Assembly: GCF_027409185.1 (NCBI RefSeq) | Contig: NC_084471.1 | Location: 9,143,035 to 9,207,034, forward strand | Reading direction: 5' to 3' | Length of the DNA stretch: 64,000 nucleotides | Source: Cynocephalus volans | Taxonomy: Eukaryota; Chordata; Mammalia; Dermoptera; Cynocephalidae | In this document: piece after piece, positions 11,691-23,000 of the stretch | How the letters are laid out: every line of letters begins with the position of its first letter | How positions within the stretch are numbered: the stretch's first letter is position 1 | Notes under the pieces: model-generated | What the model was told of the DNA's origin: nothing | What the model saw: only the letters and a program-made list of their open reading frames with translations | The model's database searches: none | Program-made: the position numbers and the translations under genes

Positions 11691-13214
11691 TCCGTCACCC
11701 TGGGAGAGATGACACAAGTGGAGACAATTATACCTCCCAGAGTTGCTGTGAGAGCAAATGAAGATATGTGGTCAAGTGTCCAGTGTGGTGTGGCTGGCCC
11801 ATACTAGAGGGTCAATAAATACCAGTATTGCTATCTCACTTCTCACAGTCCTATCAGATGAGGTTTACATCCCCATTATACAGATGAAGAAACTGAGGCC
11901 CAATAAGGGAAGGGGACTTGCCCAAGTCCTTATAGTTAGCTGGGACCAAATTGCAATTCTCCTCACCCTGACTCCAGTGATGTCCCCAGGACACCACAGC
12001 TATTTAGTCAAAAACAAACAGGCCTACCAAAGAATTGTGCTGTGCACAGCAGTGACACTTATACGTGTGTGATGTGTGTGTCTCTGTATGACCAAAAGTG
12101 CCAAAGTGGATCATAGGTATCGGGGCAAGCATGATAGAAACAGCAGAAATGCGCAGCAGGCCACACCCTCCAGCTGAAGGGCAAACCCTGGGAGCACAGA
12201 GGGGAAGTGGAGGTTGGACTTTGACTCTGACCAGTGTAGGAGGAAGACATGGAGAACCCTGGAGAAGAGGAACTGCAGTCAGCACATTCCCAAGAGGGAA
12301 AAAAAAATTGAAATTCACCATACCAATACCCAGAGATGGCTTGTTATTTTTCCATTACGAAAATGAGATCATGCTTTCTCTATGTTAAATATTCTACAAT
12401 GCATATTTTCATGGCCTCATGGCATTTCACCTTATAGATGAATTTTAGTTAATTTAACCAATCTCTATTTTTTCCCTTTTCCTATTTTTCTAAAAGTTGA
12501 ATTGCTGGCTCAAAGGATTTGCACATTTTTAAATCTTTAACACACTCAATTGCTGTTTAATCAATAACAACATGACACACATCTATACAAATTCTCCTTT
12601 GGTGTGGGCCTGCTGTGTGCTAGGTACTCTGTGGGGTCTTTTACATTATTTATTTTCATATGGAAAGCAAACTTACAAAGTAGGTGACGTTTTTGCCATT
12701 TTATAGATTTCATAGAAGTGAAGTGACTTGTCCAAAGTCACTTAGTGCAGCGACGACCAAGCTGCCACCGTTAGTCCCCTGGGTTCCCAAACCAGAAAGG
12801 GGCCTTGGCCAAACAGCCCAACCCTCTGCAACCAGGCCAACAAAAGAGCCAGCTATGGGCCAGCCCCTCTTCCCCCTCCCCCTCCCCCCAACTGCTCTGC
12901 AACATCTTAGAACATAAAAAAAAAATAATAATAAATTATTTTTTCTTAAAAAGTCAGTGGTGGAGCTGGTAAGCCAACCTAGAATAGACTCCAAAGTCAA
13001 CGCCACGGTTGAATAGTTACGAACAAGATCTGGGAAGGTTTCTTAAAGGAGGTGGATTGTGAGCTGGGCCTCATGGGTGGACAGAATCCCATCAGGAAGA
13101 TTAAGGTTCAGGGAAAACCATTCGGCAAAGTCCAAGGCCTAAGCAAAGGCCATCAGATTTCTAAAAGCTCAAGATTTGTAGGGCAAAGGGACTGAAAGAC
13201 TGAAAGAGTAGGAA

Positions 13215-14060
13215 GAGGCTCAGGTTCCCTGGGTCCCGCCCTCGCCCTCACCCCGCCCGGCCCGGCCCCCGCCCGGCCCTTTCTCGGCCTAACGCAATCA
13301 CCGTCCACCCGCCACGACCCAGCTCTGGCCCACACCCTCTTCTCTGTGTTCAACTCCCCACTTGCCGCCTGTCGCAGGCTCAGGCCCCGCCTCCTTCTGG
13401 GTTGCAGCACTGCGGCTGCTCCGTCCTAAGCCGCGCCCTATTCCACGCCCTATGCACGTCCCCCTCACCTCCAGGTGCAATCAGAATAACTCTTGGCGTC
13501 AGCCCAGGCCCCGCCCCCGTCCCCTGCGAGCCATCCCTCTCCCGTCGAGATCGCGTCCTGGCCACGCCCCTCCCAGGCCCCGCCCCGTCCCCTGCGAGCC
13601 ATCCCTCTCCCGTCGAGATCGCGTCCTGGCCACGCCCCTCCCAGGCCCCGCCCCCGTCCCCTGCGAGCCATCCCTCTCCCGTCGAGATCGCGTCCTGGCC
13701 ACGCCCCTCCCAGGCCCCGCCCCGTCCCCTGCGAGCCATCCCTCTCCCGTCGAGATCGCGTCCTGGCCACGCCCCTCCCAGGCCCCGCCCCCGTCCCCTG
13801 CGAGCCATCCCTCTCCCGTCGAGATCGCGTCCTGGCCACGCCCCTCCCAGGCCCGGCCCCGCCCCGCCCCGCCTTGCCTGTTTCCGCACGTCTTTGGCGC
13901 TGCATTTCGCGACTCCGCCCGGTCCGCGGACTTGCAGCCATGGCTGTCTCCGCCGAGGGCGCCCGCAGGAAGGAGCGCGTCCTCTGTCTGTTTGACGTGG
14001 ACGGGACCCTCACGCCGGCTCGCCAGGTAGGGCCCTGACGTTCGGAAGCTGCCGCCGAGA
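13215..14060 (+). promoter_or_regulatory. PMM1: PMM1 CpG-island promoter
   Basis: Dense in CpG and GC boxes (GGCCCCGCCCC and similar), without a TATA box. It covers the PMM1 start codon and first exon, as expected for a housekeeping promoter. The transcription start is probably between about 13860 and 13935. Most of the upstream part is the tandem repeat described separately. Confidence 0.8.
13505..13847. repeat. Promoter tandem repeat: five units of 69/68/69/68/69 bp
   Basis: Units start at 13505, 13574, 13642, 13711 and 13779, and a sixth begins at 13848 but degenerates. Units are almost identical. They alternate between GCCCCCGT and GCCCCGT after CAGGCCCC, so the real period may be a 137-bp pair. 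Each carries a GC box, GCGAGCCATCC, CGTCGAGATCGCG and CCACGCCCCTCC. The array ends 92 bp before the PMM1 ATG. Confidence 0.95.
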
Positions 14061-17000
14061 GTCACTTGGGCACCCCCGAGTCCGAGTGTGGGATGCAGTG
14101 GTACCCGGCCCCTGACATCACGGGGCCGCCCACCTGGAGTGATGGGGACCTGGGCCTCCCATGCCACAGCACCCCCTCCCCCCGCCTTGGGCATTTGTAC
14201 CCACGTTTTTCCTGGGAGCTCTGGAGCGGGATCCAATTCTGGGTGGAGGAGGCTGTGAATGGGGGCCTAGCTCCTCTCCCGGCCCCCAGAGGCTTCCATG
14301 CTCCAGGCCTGGCTCCATGACGCCCCCGCCTCCCCATCCGGGGCTCCTACTCCAGTTCAGCCCTAGGACGCACCTAGGAAGCTGCTGTCTGAACCTGAGG
14401 TTCCAGGTGGAGCTCGGCGCCCATCCAAGTGCCATTCTGCTGGGTGGCAGGGAATCTCAGAGCCATCCCTCCCCAACCTTTGCAGACCTTGGGCCTGGGT
14501 CTAGTTTCTCAAGCTCCTTACCGACTTTACCTTCCACCCTAGTCGTGGAGGACTTCTTTTCCAGTGAGTTTATGTTCTTTGCGCACCCGGAGGTGGGAGG
14601 CTGCAAGCCTAATCTGGTTATAGTGGGGACACTGAGGCACAGTATAGTTTTACTTTTAAAGGGGACTAACCGTATTGATCCTCCAACCTCTAATCCACAC
14701 CCCGTTTTTCTCCCTTTGGATTTTATCCTGGGTGAGTCCCTAGACCCACTTTCACCAGCTGAATGCATGAATAAGCAGGCCTCATTCATGCCCACCCTGT
14801 GGGTATTCCATCTTCCAGTCTGGGGCCACAGGACCAACCGAGGGATCTCCTAGAACGGGGAGAAGTGGGGATGGGTTGCTGGGCAGAGGCTGATGGGAAC
14901 TCCGGTCTTAGCTTCCCGTCTTGGGTCCTGAATGTCCCTCTCCCTCTCTTATGTGAAGTTGTCCTGGCTGGGACCCCAGGGGCCCAGGGAGGGATCAGTC
15001 CACTCTGCCTTCCAGCAGGGGTGGATCAGGGAGGAAGACAGAAGAATTGGAGGGAGGGTGGCAGGGCCTAGACACAGTCCTGACACCTCCCTCTGACCCT
15101 TCACTGACACAACCACAGCCTGAACAAGGACAGCATGTTAATTTGTCCAAGGACCAGGCCCTGTGCTTAGCACTTTTCAAAAGTTAATTTTTAATTACAT
15201 ACGATTTTATGAGCACATTCTCCTTGTAGGAAATGAAGACATAACAGAAGGTTAAAGTCCCCTCTGACCTCACCAGGATCCCAGCCAGGTCTAGCCCCTT
15301 CCCCAAAGTAATGTGGTTGCCTGTGTGGTATGGCTTCCTTCCCAACCTTTATCTGTATCTTTTTGCCCAGAAGAAATGTTAAGCATTGTTTTGTGAGGCT
15401 ATTTTAATTTTAATTAAGTGGCATTATAGCATGTCTTGGGACCCTGCCATGTTAGAAGAACAGGCCTGCCTTATTTTGAGTAATCGCAGTATAGTAGTAT
15501 TTCAGAGTAGACATGTGCCGTTCTCCAATTAACAAGCGTGTAAGTTGTTTGCAGTTTTTCACTATTATAAGCCATACCCCAGTGAACCTACATATACACC
15601 TGGGAAAGAGAAGTGGAAATTCTGGGTGATAGGATATGTGCATTTTAAGTTTAGTAGATCTTGCCAAATTACCCTCCTAAACCAATTTACAATCTGACCA
15701 ATAGCATTTGAGAGTGCCTGTTTCCTCTACATCATTGTCCACTTTAGACATTGTCGACTTTGTAATATGTGAATGTATAAAAGTATGGATTATAATTGAA
15801 TAGTTTGCATTTCCTTAATAGGGAATCTTTTCATGTGATTAATCAAGTTTCATTGCCCTCCATTTCTAAGCACTTTGGATGCATTATCTCATTTAATTCT
15901 GACAGTGATCCCCTTCAGGTGATTACTACTATGGTCTCAATTTTATAGAAGGGAAAATTGAAGTAAAGAGAGACAAAGCCGGGGCCAGCCTGTGGCTCAC
16001 TCGGGAGAGTGTGGTGCTGATAACATCAAGGCCACGGGTTCAGATCCCTATATAGGGATGGCCGGTTAGCTCACCGGGTAAGCGTGGTGCTGACAACACC
16101 AAGTCAAGGGTTAAGATCCCCTTACCAGTCATCTTTTAAAAAAAAAAGAGAGAGAGACAAAGCCATTTGCTCAAGGTCATCCTGCTATTGAGGGACTTGA
16201 GCCAGAGTTTGAACCGAAGTACATCTAATTTTGAGGTCTGGGCTCTAAATCTTATTCTGCTTCAGATCCAGGTAGAACATGGGCTCCCTGGGTTCTGAGC
16301 ACTAAGTTAGGGCTAATTGGAGAGCCCAGACATGCTGACAGCCAGAATCCTGTGCTTCTCCCTTACCCCTGCAGAAGATTGACCCTGAGGTGGCTGCCTT
16401 CCTGCAGAAGCTGCGAAGTAGAGTGCAGATCGGCGTGGTGGGTGGCTCCGACTACTCTAAGATTGCTGAACAGCTGGGCGAGGGTGATGAAGGTAGGAGT
16501 GGGCCAGAGCCAGTTTCATTTGGGGTGTGGTGGGGAGTGGGGAGTTCTGGAGATCCCTGGGCACCTTCAGAGACCCAGTCCTGCATCTGTGGGGCAGAAG
16601 AAATAGAGAGGGAGTGGCCAGATGGTTCGCTCACTGATTCAACAAACATTTAGTGAGCACCTACTATTGCTAGGCATGCTCTAGGCTGTGGAGAAACAGC
16701 TGGGAACAAAACAGGCAGAATCCTGCCCTTATATGGTTTGCATTCTCATTTCTCCCTGCAAAGTCTTGATTTCCTCATCTTTAAAGTCGGCATAATCAAT
16801 CATGAATATCTCCCTATCCTGTCTGTGTCTCCAGCTCCACTACCCCACCTTAGCCCAGGTGATCGCCTGTCTAGGGCCCTGCGACACCCCCGCCCCCGCC
16901 CACTCCAGCTGCTTCTTAAGGCTACCAGAGCTGAAAACTCCCACTCCCCGCTGCAGCCAGCACTGAGACCACAGTGATGGAAGCTGCAAAATGGAAGCCC

Positions 17001-20000
17001 CTGTACAGAGAGGCTGTGGGAGTGCTGCGGACTCCTGGAAGAGGCGGGAGTTAGATCTCGGAGGAGAGGGGGATGGAGGGGGAATGTCCCAGGCAGAAGG
17101 TCCTGCATGTGAGCAGAGGCCTAGAGATGTGACTGGCTTGTTGGAAAGAAAACAAAGCTGCAGAAAGAGAGGAGGCTGGAGAAGCAGGTTTGGGGTGAAG
17201 AAATAGGCTTCAAATGCCAAACCAAGGACTGTGGGCTTCATCTCTCTGCTTGCCTCTGGGATAACGGTTAGACCTGGTCTCACGCTCTTTCTTTCTCCCC
17301 TGGCCTCTGTGTGGCCCCAAAGTCATCGAGAAGTTTGATTATGTGTTTGCTGAGAACGGGACGGTGCAGTATAAGCACGGACGACTGCTCTCCAAGCAGG
17401 TCAGTGCCCCCTAGGGCTAGCCAGGGGCACCCGCTTTTCTGCAGTGGGACAGTCTACAGTGCCTTGTGTTCCGGGCTGGGGAAGAGACGCTGTGTCCATC
17501 CCAGGGTCAGGCAACTCAGGCCACACTCAGAGCCCTGTGTTTCTTGTGTAGACCATCCAGAACCACCTGGGGGAGGAACTCCTGCAGGACTTGATCAACT
17601 TCTGCCTCAGCTACATGGCCCTTCTCAGACTGCCCAAGAAGCGGTGAGGTCCTTCCCAGCCTGGTCTCTGGAGCCTGGGGCCTGAGGGAGGAAAAGTTGG
17701 GTCCTTCAGATGGAACCTAGAGATAATTGGGCTCCTGAGTTCTTGGTGGGTGGGTTCTTGTTTCCTTTGAAGTCCAAGGAGACTGTGATCCCAGATCGGG
17801 CTGGAGTTGAATTCAAGGCCATTTTCGTTCTCTCTGGCTCCCTGTCCTCCCTCCCTCCCCCATCCTCTGTCATCACCAGTGGAACCTTCATTGAGTTCCG
17901 GAATGGCATGCTGAACATCTCTCCCATCGGCCGGAGCTGCACCCTGGAGGAGCGGATCGAGTTCTCCGAACTGGACAAGGTGCCACCAACTGTGCAACTG
18001 TAGGCCTGTAGGACCTCAGTCACTCAACTTGTCTGAGCCTTTGTTTTCTCATCAGTGAAATGGATGGGGGGGTAGGTGCTCTGATTTAACTGATATCCTT
18101 TTGGGCACCTACCGGGTGCCACGGTTGTAGGCACATCTGCATCTTTCCAACGCTACTGGTTTCCCTTCCAGTGACCAGCACCACCAGCCAACAGCATACC
18201 CAGGCCAACACCTGGGGCATCATTTCCACCTTTCCACCCACATCGAGTCCAACAACGGTTTCTGTTCCTTCATCCTCCAGAGTCAGTCTCAACTCTGCAT
18301 CTGCAGAACTGAGACCCCGCTCTGCCGACTAGACCCTGCCAGTCTGCTCTCCAGTAATGCCATTGAGAACCTTTTAAACACATCTGCCCGTGTCCACTTC
18401 CTGCTCAGATCCTTCTATGGCTCCCCAATGCCACCTGGACAATATCCCAGCAACCCCATCATGGTGCCCCGAGCCCTGAGGGGTCTGCCTGGCTCCGGCT
18501 CACCTCTCCAGCCTCCTCTCTGCGCCCTTCAAGCTCTACTTCCTGTTCCTGGAACACACCAAGGGCCTCTCACCTGTTGGTGTGCTGTCCCCGCTAAACC
18601 TTGACATGCATCTTGCTTGTCCCCACACCGTCCACCCCCGTCCTGTCAGGGATGGAGCGAGTTCATCCATCCAGGCCGTGTCTCGCAGGTCTGTCCATGT
18701 TCCCTCTCTGACCTGACAGCTGCTCTCCCACCTTGCTCTCTGCTCCGGCCTTGGCCTCTTTGCTGATTCTAGAGATGACAGACAGTGTCCTACTTCAGGG
18801 CTGTGCCTTCTGCCCAGAGCACACTTCCCTGAGACAGGGCTCGTCCTCTCACCTCCTTCCAATCTGCTCCAATGTCACCTTTTCACTGGGGCCTTCCTGG
18901 GCATCCCGTTTAATATCGCACCCCCAGCACTCCCTGCTCCCCTGCCCATTTTATTTCTCCCCAAGAGTCCATCACCACCCTCCAGTACACTATGGCATCT
19001 ACTTTGTAAATCTTAGTCTTCGTCTGTCTCCCCATCAAAGCTGTAAGCTCTGTCAGGGCAGGAACCTTTTTTTTTTTCTTTTTTTAAAGATGACCGGTAA
19101 GGGGATCTTAACCCTTGACTTGGTGTTGTCAGCACGAGGCTCTCCAAAGTGAGCTAACCAGCCATCCCTATATAGGGATCCGAACCCGTGGCCTTGGTGT
19201 TGTCAGCACCACACTCTCCCAAGTGAGCTAACCGGCCATCCTTATATAGGATCCGAACCTGTGGCCTTGGCGTTATCAGCACCACACTCTCCCGAGTGAG
19301 CCACGGGCCGGCCCCTAGGAATCTCTTTTTTTTTTTTTGGCAGCTGGCCAGTACAGGGATCCGACGTTGGTGTTACAAAGCAGTACTCTAACCCACTGAG
19401 CTAACTGGCCAGCCCTTTTTAAAATTTTCTTCCTTTTTTTTTTATTTTAGGGCAGGAATTTCTTTAATTTTTTTCTTCTTTTCTTTTTTTTTGGTGACTG
19501 GGTGGAACACTGGAACTTGGTTTTATCAGCACCATGCGCTAACCAAGTATGCTAACTGTAGAGCACCATGCGCTAACCAAGTATGCTATCTGTAGAGCAC
19601 CATGCTCTAACCAAGTATGCTATCTGTAGAGCACCAGGCTCTAACCAAGTGTGCTAACTGTAGAGCACCATGCGCTAACCAAGTGTGCTAACTGTAGAGC
19701 ACCATGCGCTAACCAAGTGTGCTATCTGTAGAGCACCATGCGCTAACCAAGTGTGCTATCTGTAGAGCACCATGCGCTAACCAAGTATGCTATCTGTAGA
19801 GCACCATGCTCTAACCAAGTATGCTAACTGTAGAGCACCATGCGCTAACCAAGTATGCTATCTGTAGAGCACCATGCGCTAACCAAGTATGCTATCTGTA
19901 GAGCACCATGCGCTAACCAAGTATGCTATCTGTAGAGCACCATGCTCTAACCAAGTATGCTATCTGTAGAGCACCATGCGCTAACCAAGTATGCTATCTG

Positions 20001-23000
20001 TAGAGCACCATGCGCTAACCAAGTATGCTATCTGTAGAGCACCATGCGCTAACCAAGTATGCTATCTGTAGAGCACCATGCTCTAACCAAGTATGCTATC
20101 TGTAGAGCACCATGCGCTAACCAAGTATGCTATCTGTAGAGCACCATGCTCTAACCAAGTATGCTATCTGTAGAGCACCAGGCGCTAACCAAGTATGCTA
20201 TCTGTAGAGCACCAGGCGCTAACCAAGTATGCTATCTGTAGAGCACCAGGCGCTAACCAAGTATGCTATCTGTAGAGCACCATGCGCTAACCAAGTATGC
20301 TATCTGTAGAGCACCATGCGCTAACCAAGTATGCTATCTGTAGAGCACCATGCGCTAACCAAGTATGCTATCTGTAGAGCACCATGCTCTAACCAAGTAT
20401 GCTAACTGTAGAGCACCATGCGCTAACCAAGTATGCTATCTGTAGCTCAAGGCAGGGATTTCTGCTGCTTGATCACTGTGCCTGGAGCTTAGCAAGTGCT
20501 CCAGAAACACTGTTTGAATGAATGGAATACATAATAGTATCTCCATTTTACACATGAGGAAACCATGGCTCAGAGGGGAAGTGACTCACCCAAGGTCACT
20601 TAGGTAGTAGTTTGCAGAGTAAAGACGTGGTTCTGCCCACTACCCTCTGGTGCTTCCCTGCGGCTGGGTGGGGCCCAACCTCCCAGCTTATGGCTCCCAC
20701 CCCCACCTCTACCCTGTGTCCCAAGGCTTAGGGTAGACGATGCCCACAGGCACGGGGACTTTTCTTGTTGGATTAGCAAGATTGACCATTGGCAAAGAAC
20801 TCCTCCGCACACATACTGAGAGGGGACCCCTTCTCAGGCTACCCAGGTTTCCTATCCTAGCTTTACCTCCTGTTGTTTGCCTAGTAACCTGGAAAACTAG
20901 CTTCACTGCTGCATGCCTCTGTTTTCTCATCTGTAAAATAAGGGTAATAGTTCCCATCTCAGGGACTGACATAAGGACCGGACAAGGTGGAGCGTGTAAC
21001 CAGCCTGCATGGGGCGGTGGGGATGGCAGCCGGCTGGCACTTCCTGCAGCCCCCAGCTCCTCCACTTGTCTGTTTGGCTCTTGTTCGCCCCCTTCTGGTA
21101 TTAGAAGGGCATGAACATTCCTGATCTGAGTGCCCTGTACCAGCCCAGGTCCCCTTCAGTCCTTCCAACCCTGAGATAGAGACAAGTAGTCCTTTTCCTT
21201 AGATGAAGTCACTGAGGCCACATGGTAAGTGACCAGCTCAAGGTCACAGTGGTGGTCCCTGCTGTGGCTGGACTTGGCATGTAGGACTGTACAGTGACCA
21301 GTCTGGTTCTCTGGAGAGGGGTGGTGCAGCCACGCTGGCCATGTGGAAACATTTCTTCAGAGCTTGGGGCACACTTAGCTCTAGTCCTGGGCCCACAGAG
21401 CGGCCTCTGGTGGGGACTCTGGCCTCCCTGGGGCCCACCCACCTGCTGGGAAGGCAAGGCCAAGGCTGGAGGAGGCTCACATTCCTCGTCTCTGCTTTTC
21501 CACGAGAGGGAAGCAGGCAGGGGTCATTCATTACTTCTCCATTCTTTAGTCTAGGAAATAGGCTCAGAGATCAGGTGACTTGCGCACAATCACACAGCTG
21601 AGAAGCATAGCAGCCATGCCCGGAACCCAGACAGCCTGCCTTTGATCTCAGGCTTGGTCCTGTCTGGCTGTATAGCTCATGTCCTCCCTGTACCACTTCT
21701 CCAGGCTGCGAACTGCTGGCCACTGCCTGCCTCTCCGTTTCAGTCCTCCCCAGCTCTGACTAAAAGGCAGCACTAATCACTCCATTCCCATGCTCTGAAA
21801 TCCTGTGCAGCTCTTGCTCCCCCAGGATGTGTCCAAACTCCCCACCCTGGGCTCCAGGCCCTCTGTCAGCTGAATGTCCTGTTCAGCTCTCGCCGCTGCT
21901 TCAGTCAGATGGGGTCTGCCACCTCGTGCCTCTGCTGCACTGCCTCTACACTGAGTGACCCATTGGCTCCTGTGGCACTGGCCCCATTAGCACAGCAGCC
22001 CAGATGGCTGGCCGGGCTGGTTTACATGTCCAGCTGCCCCTCAGGCTCGGCACAGCTGTTCCCCTCCATGGCCACAGCAGGGTCAGGCCTAGAGGGGTCC
22101 TCAGGCTAGTGAGTGAATGTCCCCCACTCCGTGTTTATAGAGGTGCTGCTCGGTGGGGTGGGGTGGGGTGGGGCAGAGCTGCCCTGGGCACTGCTGAGTC
22201 CCCCAGCCCATCCCAGCACAGGCAGGAGATGCTCAGCAGACGCAGGGCATCCTGCTGAGCCCTTTCTGAGCACCCACTGCCACTGACTGACAGCTTCCAG
22301 TGTGAACTCCTTACGCTCATTTCTCATGTGTGACCCAGGGTTTGTGGGGTTGAGCTGTGCGGGGCTGACAGGACTGAGCCCTGCCAAGGTGGACACTCGG
22401 ACTGGGACTCAGATTGCCCCGTCCCTCAGCCTCCCTCCACACCCCCTTGGCAGGGATCAGAGTCACAGACCTGGATTTGGGCCTGGCTGTGCCACAAAGG
22501 CCAGGTGACCCAATCTGCTCCCTCCCCTCTGCAGAAGGAGAAGATCCGGGAGAAGTTCGTGGAAGCCCTGAAAACGGAGTTTGCTGGCAAAGGGCTGAGG
22601 TTCTCCCGAGGTATGTCCACCCTGCAGAGGGCCTGAGAGGCCTAGCACAGGAGCCCCTCCTTGCACCGTCCACCCCTCCCAAGACCAGGCTGTAATCCCT
22701 GAGCCTTTAGAAATCCCTCCGGGCCCTCAGGGCACAGCAGGAGCAGACAGCCCAAAAAATGGGCAGGAGCTCAGTATCTATGGCCCTGCAGTCTTCTCCG
22801 CCTCAGTAAATGCCACACGCCTACCCAGGTCCTAGGCCAAAAACCTAGGAGTCTCCTTTGAGTTCTCTCCCCAACCACTACCCAAGTCTACTCTACTAGG
22901 GAGTCCCAGGGCCCCATGCCCAGAACACATCTGGAATCTAACCACCGTTCACACCTCCGCTGCTAGCAGCTTGTCCCTGCCACCAACTGCCCCTGACATA

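Larger units (their letters stand above)
3791..13214. other. Intergenic region DESI1-PMM1
   Basis: No gene seen. It holds MIR-like fragments (near 4340-4500, 4640-4800, 7690-7900, 11700-11960), an ancient mammal-wide repeat (5150-5460, and again near 13020-13200), L1-like debris (5740-6130, 12340-12560), six tRNA-Ile SINEs, two possible LTR fossils and a duplicated segment of about 200 bp. Open frames such as that at 6575-7303 resemble no protein I know. Confidence 0.7.
17980..22534 (+). other. PMM1: PMM1 intron 5 (largest PMM1 intron)
   Basis: About 4.6 kb holding a pile of three SINE insertions and a 918-bp minisatellite (19055-20463). It also has MIR-like fragments (20520-20625, 21170-21260, 21540-21620) and a G-rich run at 22152-22173. 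No coding exon is seen between the two flanking PMM1 exons. Confidence 0.75.

Noticed and set aside
13362-14236. Long open frames of up to 245 codons on both strands with repeating Arg/Pro/Gly-rich peptides
   Set aside because: They are translations of the GC-rich promoter repeat, open in several frames at once, with no family resemblance, and they overlap the PMM1 promoter and first exon.
19527-20444. Regular repeat array that might suggest CRISPR
   Set aside because: Units are head to tail without unique spacers, the unit derives from a SINE, and the context is an intron of a mammalian gene.
22535-22610. Possible separate small gene in the PMM1 region
   Set aside because: It is PMM1 coding exon 6; phase and sequence join exactly to the neighbouring exons.
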